Shown piece by piece: positions 43,826-47,130 of a DNA stretch of 47,130 nucleotides. Numbering within the stretch: the stretch's first letter is position 1; each line of letters begins with the position of its first letter. Source of the stretch: Rhodospirillaceae bacterium (GTDB lineage: Bacteria; Pseudomonadota; Alphaproteobacteria; UBA8366); assembly GCA_002716125.1 (NCBI GenBank), contig PAZH01000020.1:60633-107762 (forward strand). The letters run 5' to 3'. Both the position numbers and the translations under genes were made by a program. Under the pieces are notes generated by a model. It saw nothing but the letters and a program-made list of their open reading frames with translations. It was not told the origin of the DNA and searched no databases.

Positions 43826-44649
43826 ATCACGGCCACGCCGGCGTCTTCAGCCCGCGCCACAAGGTAATCCCGCGCGTCGTTCATATCGTCGAGCGACCCG
43901 AAGGCGTTCATATAGTGCCCATTGAAACCCGAATCTTCGATGCGACGGAACATACTGCCGAAATCGATGTTTCCCTCGCCGGGCCGCATATGCACTTCGT
44001 ATTCGCCGGTACAGTCGGCAATACGGACTTCGCCCAATCGACTCATATCCAGCCCATCGATAAATCCATCGATACCGTCCGGGACCAGATGGGCGTGGTT
44101 GACTGTGAACGACCATTTCAAATTCGGTGACGTCAGCCGCTCGAAGTAGTACTGCGCCTCCGCCACCGTATGCGCGAGGTAATGGACTTCGGCCAGATCC
44201 GGCTCCCAATTCATATTCTCAAGGTAGAGGACGGCGCCCACTTCCTCGGCATAACGCGACGCTTTTTCGATATGGCCGACGGCGGCCTCCATGCGGGCCT
44301 CTTTATCGCCGAAATGGTGGCCGGGATGTACGACGATCCACTCCGCCTTCAAACGAACGGCGACATCGATATAGGCTTTTAAGTAGGCATCAATCGCTTC
44401 GCTCAAATAGGGTGAATATTCGGCGATATTGACGCCCGACAGCGTATGCAAGCCGAGGTGAATACCGTTTGCCGCCGCCTTTTCGCGGATCGGCGCACAT
44501 CGCGCCTCGTCGAAATCCGTAAGGCCGTTCGGCGCAATATCCAATTGCGCGTCGATAAATTTGACACCCTTCGCAATCGCCCAGTCGACGCCGTCCTCCA
44601 AGGAGACGCGCCGACCGAGATCGACGCCGATCCTATCCTTTAAATTCAT
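43822..44649 (-). CDS. Sugar phosphate isomerase/epimerase (TIM barrel, AP-endonuclease-2-like)
   Basis: 275 residues from ATG 44649, with AAGGAG 9 bases upstream; a GTG at 44673 overlapping the stop of the preceding gene is also possible. Xylose-isomerase-like TIM-barrel motifs: AKGVKFIDAQLD, GLHTLSG, IVVHPGHH, LENMNWEPD with a metal Glu, VNHAHLV with a metal His, and HMRPGEGNIDF with a metal Glu. It resembles IolE or hydroxypyruvate-isomerase-type enzymes, but the substrate is not clear. It follows an alpha/beta hydrolase gene in the same direction. Confidence 0.88.
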   Translation of the reverse strand: MNLKDRIGVDLGRRVSLEDGVDWAIAKGVKFIDAQLDIAPNGLTDFDEARCAPIREKAAANGIHLGLHTLSGVNIAEYSPYLSEAIDAYLKAYIDVAVRLKAEWIVVHPGHHFGDKEARMEAAVGHIEKASRYAEEVGAVLYLENMNWEPDLAEVHYLAHTVAEAQYYFERLTSPNLKWSFTVNHAHLVPDGIDGFIDGLDMSRLGEVRIADCTGEYEVHMRPGEGNIDFGSMFRRIEDSGFNGHYMNAFGSLDDMNDARDYLVARAEDAGVAVI

Positions 44650-44669
44650 GCCATCCTTCTCCTTCTCAC

Positions 44670-45515
44670 TCACGCTAACATCTCCAAGACGATCTCGTTG
44701 AATGCGTCCGGCGCTTCATACATGACCCAATGCCCGGTCCCCCGGATCGTGCGAAAATCGAGATCCGGGTAAAAGTTCCGAAGCATCTGCTCGCGTTCCG
44801 GTACCGCGTCGACCGCATAGGCGTCCCGTTCACCCCAAATCGCCGTAAAGCGCGCCGTACAATCCGGAAACGCGCGGAACAACACATCGCTTTCGGGTAT
44901 GCCGCGGGCACGAATGCGGGTGCGGCCGGTGTTCTCGTCTTGCAGCAGAATTGCCAGATCGTCCGCCGTCTCATCCCGCGCGAACATCACACCGCAGAGG
45001 TTATTGTGGTGAATGGCAGCCCGGGTTTCGTAGTCCATATCGCGCGACAATCGCTGCATCTCTCGCCGGGTATGCGGCGCTTCATCCACCCCCATACCGC
45101 CGGTACCGATCAAGACAACGGTCCCGATCCGGTCTTTATGGATTGTCGCCATCTGCCCGGCATAAATGCCGCCAAACGAGAAGCCCACGATATCGTAGTT
45201 TTCGTTAGCCCCAATGATGGTATCGAGGTGGTCGCACAGCATTTGCGACGAATCGACGACGATATCATCGAGCGGCGGAAGATCGGATGATGCGTAACCC
45301 GGCATATCCGGAATGATCAGCCGGTAGCGCTCGGAGAGCGCATCGATATTTCGGATGAAATGCGTCCAAGAGCCATAGTCGCCATGCAACATGAGGAGCG
45401 TTGGGCCTTCACCCCAACACCACCAGACCAAGCGACCGTTGCCGTCCACAAAAGGCGTTTCGATGCGCTCGGCGCTGGCCTTTAGCCGCTCGTAGATATC
45501 GTCAGTCCCGGTCAA
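44670..45515 (-). CDS. Alpha/beta hydrolase
   Basis: About 281 residues if started at TTG 45515, which overlaps the stop of the DUF1330 gene (TTGA) and has GAGGGA upstream; the longer frame lies inside the DUF1330 gene. Oxyanion HGDYGSWTHFIRN, nucleophile elbow GFSFGG, acid Asp in WGERDAYAVD and His in GTGHWVMYEAP complete the triad. Ester, lactone or C-C hydrolysis are all possible. Part of a minus-strand group with DUF1330 and the TIM-barrel gene. Confidence 0.85.
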   Translation of the reverse strand: MTGTDDIYERLKASAERIETPFVDGNGRLVWWCWGEGPTLLMLHGDYGSWTHFIRNIDALSERYRLIIPDMPGYASSDLPPLDDIVVDSSQMLCDHLDTIIGANENYDIVGFSFGGIYAGQMATIHKDRIGTVVLIGTGGMGVDEAPHTRREMQRLSRDMDYETRAAIHHNNLCGVMFARDETADDLAILLQDENTGRTRIRARGIPESDVLFRAFPDCTARFTAIWGERDAYAVDAVPEREQMLRNFYPDLDFRTIRGTGHWVMYEAPDAFNEIVLEMLA

Positions 45516-45799
45516 TATCCCTCGACGAAGACCATATTGCCGTTCGAGTTGTCTGTGCGGTCGGCGATAATGTTTTGATAGTCGTCCGAGTTGTACCACT
45601 TCTTCAACGTGGTCATGTTCGGGAACTCGAGCACAACCATCCGCGTCGGTGTCCAATCGCCTTCCTTCGGCTCTACGTCGCCGCCTCGGACCAAGTATTT
45701 GCCCCCGTGCTTCGCAATCGTGGCCGGGACCGCCTCTTGGTATTTCTTAAAGCCTTCCGGATTGGTGACTTCGATATCCGCGATCAGATAGGCCACCAT
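45512..45799 (-). CDS. DUF1330-family protein (dimeric alpha-beta barrel)
   Basis: 95 residues from ATG 45799, just after a G-rich stretch. The family pattern is AYLIADIEVTNPEGFKKYQ, then AVPATIAKHGGKYLVRGGD, VVLEFPNMTTLKKWYNSDDY and the end NSNGNMVFVEGY. DUF1330 proteins are small ferredoxin-like-fold dimers related to antibiotic-biosynthesis monooxygenases; the role is unknown. First gene of the minus-strand group; it diverges from the GST gene with 120 bases between the starts. Confidence 0.9.
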   Translation of the reverse strand: MVAYLIADIEVTNPEGFKKYQEAVPATIAKHGGKYLVRGGDVEPKEGDWTPTRMVVLEFPNMTTLKKWYNSDDYQNIIADRTDNSNGNMVFVEGY

Positions 45800-45919
45800 G
45801 TTTTCTGCCCCCGGTGGTTCGGTTTGCCAACGTCCGGCATGGAGTCTAGCATCCCGGCCAAAATTGCAAGCCCGCGCGCGAAAATCGTGATCGGGCGGCA
45901 GCAACCCGGAGAAACGAAT

Positions 45920-46555
45920 ATGACCCTCGATCTTTACGCTTGGAACACCTCGAATGGTCGCAAAATCTCGATCATGCTCGAGGAACTCGGCGTCGACTAC
46001 AACATCCATTTAATCAATATCGGCAAGGACGAGCAGTTCGCGCCGGATTTCTTGAAGATCAGCCCGAACAACCGGATTCCGGCCATCGTTGACAGTGACG
46101 GGCCGGGGGGCGCGCCTTATTCAATGTTCGAATCTGGCGCCATCTTGCTCTACCTCGCGGACAAGTTCGGCAAGTTCAACCCGACGGACGAGCGCAAGCG
46201 ATATGAAACGCTTGTCTGGCTGATGTGGCAGATGGGCGGCGTCGGCCCGATGTTCGGCCAAGTCCACCATTTCGAACGCGCCGCGAAAGAAGACATACCT
46301 TACGGCAAGAAGCGCTATGGCGACGAAGCCCGCCGGCTCTATGGGGTCATGAATGGCCGTCTGGGCGAGAGCGCTTATCTCGGCTGCGACGAATACACCA
46401 TCGCCGATATCGCAACATACCCATGGGTCGCCCGCTATGACTGGCAAAATGTCGACCTCGCGGATTTCCCGAACGTCAAACGTTGGTTCGATGACATGAG
46501 TGCCCGCCCCGCCGTGGAGAAGGGTATGAACGTTCTGGCGCCGCCCGCATCGTGA
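45920..46555 (+). CDS. Glutathione S-transferase family protein, YghU/Nu-type
   Basis: 211 residues from ATG 45920; the long upstream frame is a shadow. The N-terminal thioredoxin-like domain has LYAWNTSNGRKISIMLEE (catalytic Thr/Asn region of Nu-class GSTs), LKISPNNRIPAIVD (cis-Pro) and FESGAILLYLADK. The C-terminal helical domain has TIADIATYPWVARY. Nu-class members work as glutathione-dependent disulfide reductases or peroxidases. GGAG is upstream. It overlaps the RidA gene by 4 bases (GTGA). Confidence 0.92.
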   Translation: MTLDLYAWNTSNGRKISIMLEELGVDYNIHLINIGKDEQFAPDFLKISPNNRIPAIVDSDGPGGAPYSMFESGAILLYLADKFGKFNPTDERKRYETLVWLMWQMGGVGPMFGQVHHFERAAKEDIPYGKKRYGDEARRLYGVMNGRLGESAYLGCDEYTIADIATYPWVARYDWQNVDLADFPNVKRWFDDMSARPAVEKGMNVLAPPAS

Positions 46556-47028
46556 GTCGGATCGAAGACAAACTAGCCGAGATGGGTTTCGAACTGCCGG
46601 AACCCTGGCCCTACCCGAATGCAAACCGCACGGCTGTCGTCCAGGTTGGCTCAATTCTCTATGTGTCGGGCCACGGACCTGGGTTGTCAGACCTGCCGGG
46701 GGTCCGCACCAAGGGCCGGGTTGGCGAGGATGTATCGATCGAGGAAGGCTATGCCACCGCCCGGGCGGTGATGCTGATGATCGTCGCCTCGCTGAAACAA
46801 TTCACCGGCGATCTCGATCGCGTGAAACGGGTCATTCGCCTCTTTGGCATGGTCAATGGGGCGGCCGACTTCCGGAATTATCCGAAGGTCATCGACGGTG
46901 CGTCCGACTTCGTCTACGAACTTTGGGGTCCCGAATTCGGTCAACATGCCCGCACCGCCATCGGCGCAGGCGGCCTGCCCCACGACATTGTCGTCGAAAT
47001 CAACGGCGAGTTCGAAATCGCGGATTGA
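46552..47028 (+). CDS. RidA/YjgF-family protein
   Basis: 158 residues, starting at GTG 46552 inside the GST stop. RidA-fold elements: VVQVGSILYVSGHGP, ARAVMLMIVASLKQFTGDLDRV in pieces and RTAIGAGGLPHDIVVEING. The conserved Arg that deaminates imines would be in ARTAIGAGGLP. Members hydrolyse reactive enamines/imines; this longer branch (YjgH/RutC-like) is often unassigned. Coupled to the GST, so both may handle reactive metabolites. Confidence 0.9.
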   Translation: MSRIEDKLAEMGFELPEPWPYPNANRTAVVQVGSILYVSGHGPGLSDLPGVRTKGRVGEDVSIEEGYATARAVMLMIVASLKQFTGDLDRVKRVIRLFGMVNGAADFRNYPKVIDGASDFVYELWGPEFGQHARTAIGAGGLPHDIVVEINGEFEIAD

Positions 47029-47055
47029 GCCGCCCGTCTTCGCCCTCGCCCTCGC

Positions 47056-47120
47056 CCTTCGACAGGCTCAGGGTGAGGGGCTCTACATAAAATTTCGCCT
47101 CATCCTGAGCCTGTCGAAGG
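47056..47120. repeat. Inverted repeat, REP-like
   Basis: Two 23-base arms (47056-47078 and 47098-47120) are reverse complements with one mismatch and are separated by 19 bases. The core is TTCGACAGGCTCAGG and its complement. Sequences of this kind are widespread intergenic repeats in proteobacteria. It follows the RidA gene by 27 bases and could also stop transcription, but there is no T-run. A further partial copy (ATGAGCCTGT) runs into the window edge. Confidence 0.8.
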
Positions 47121-47130
47121 ATGAGCCTGT

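Overview
The window reads as the chromosome of a marine- or soil-type alphaproteobacterium with moderate GC content. The evidence is the gatC-gatA-gatB operon, PAS-rich histidine kinases, a PAS_5-type regulator, an F420-type LLM oxidoreductase and TTAA-N7-TTAA (CtrA-like) sites. No phage or insertion-sequence gene is visible. Intergenic gaps are short, with many ATGA/GTGA start-stop overlaps and convergent genes that share a 4-bp stop overlap.

Region A (1-10073) is the most unusual part. It is a nine-gene plus-strand cluster that looks like one envelope-spanning machine. In order it encodes a MotA/TolQ/ExbB-type channel subunit (cut by the left edge), a cytosolic FHA protein, a PP2C phosphatase, an outer-membrane-type lipoprotein, a secreted Cys-rich protein with a proline-rich linker, a transmembrane Ser/Thr kinase with a periplasmic FGE-sulfatase-fold domain, a membrane protein with a degenerate FHA-like tail, and two paralogous proteins that join a MotB/TolR-like N-terminal helix (Asp17) and coiled coil to a von Willebrand A domain. 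I infer a phospho-regulated, ion-driven 5:2 motor-type complex with vWA heads. I do not recognise it as a named system. A tRNA-Gln(CUG) gene closes the region.

Region B (10313-32140) is a catabolic or detoxification block: a cytochrome P450 with an altered I-helix, two SDRs, a Baeyer-Villiger monooxygenase, five separate TauD/TfdA-family dioxygenases, an amidase, an LLM oxidoreductase, a bicupin, a SnoaL-like protein, a tandem pair of carboxymuconolactone-decarboxylase-like proteins, a MetE-like protein, an enoyl-CoA hydratase, an acyl-CoA ligase and an HSL-type hydrolase. They form several short operons on both strands, consistent with oxidation, cleavage and CoA activation of organic substrates that cannot be named from sequence.

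Region C (32491-41125) holds a decayed chemoreceptor-like gene with an intact terminator, a TcuA-like flavoprotein, gatCAB (Gln-tRNA/Asn-tRNA amidotransferase), a membrane histidine kinase, an MFS transporter and a LysR regulator split by one stop codon.

Region D (41255-47130) holds an EamA transporter, a SCO1-type operon whose three secreted products each carry a CxxxC motif and which is preceded by an FNR-like box, then a TIM-barrel isomerase, an alpha/beta hydrolase, a DUF1330 protein, a GST and a RidA-like protein. A short inverted repeat lies at the right edge.

Five genes are interrupted by very small lesions: two homopolymer frameshifts and three genes with in-frame stops. Four of the five are signalling or regulatory genes. 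This is either real regulator decay or sequence error, and read-level checking would separate the two.
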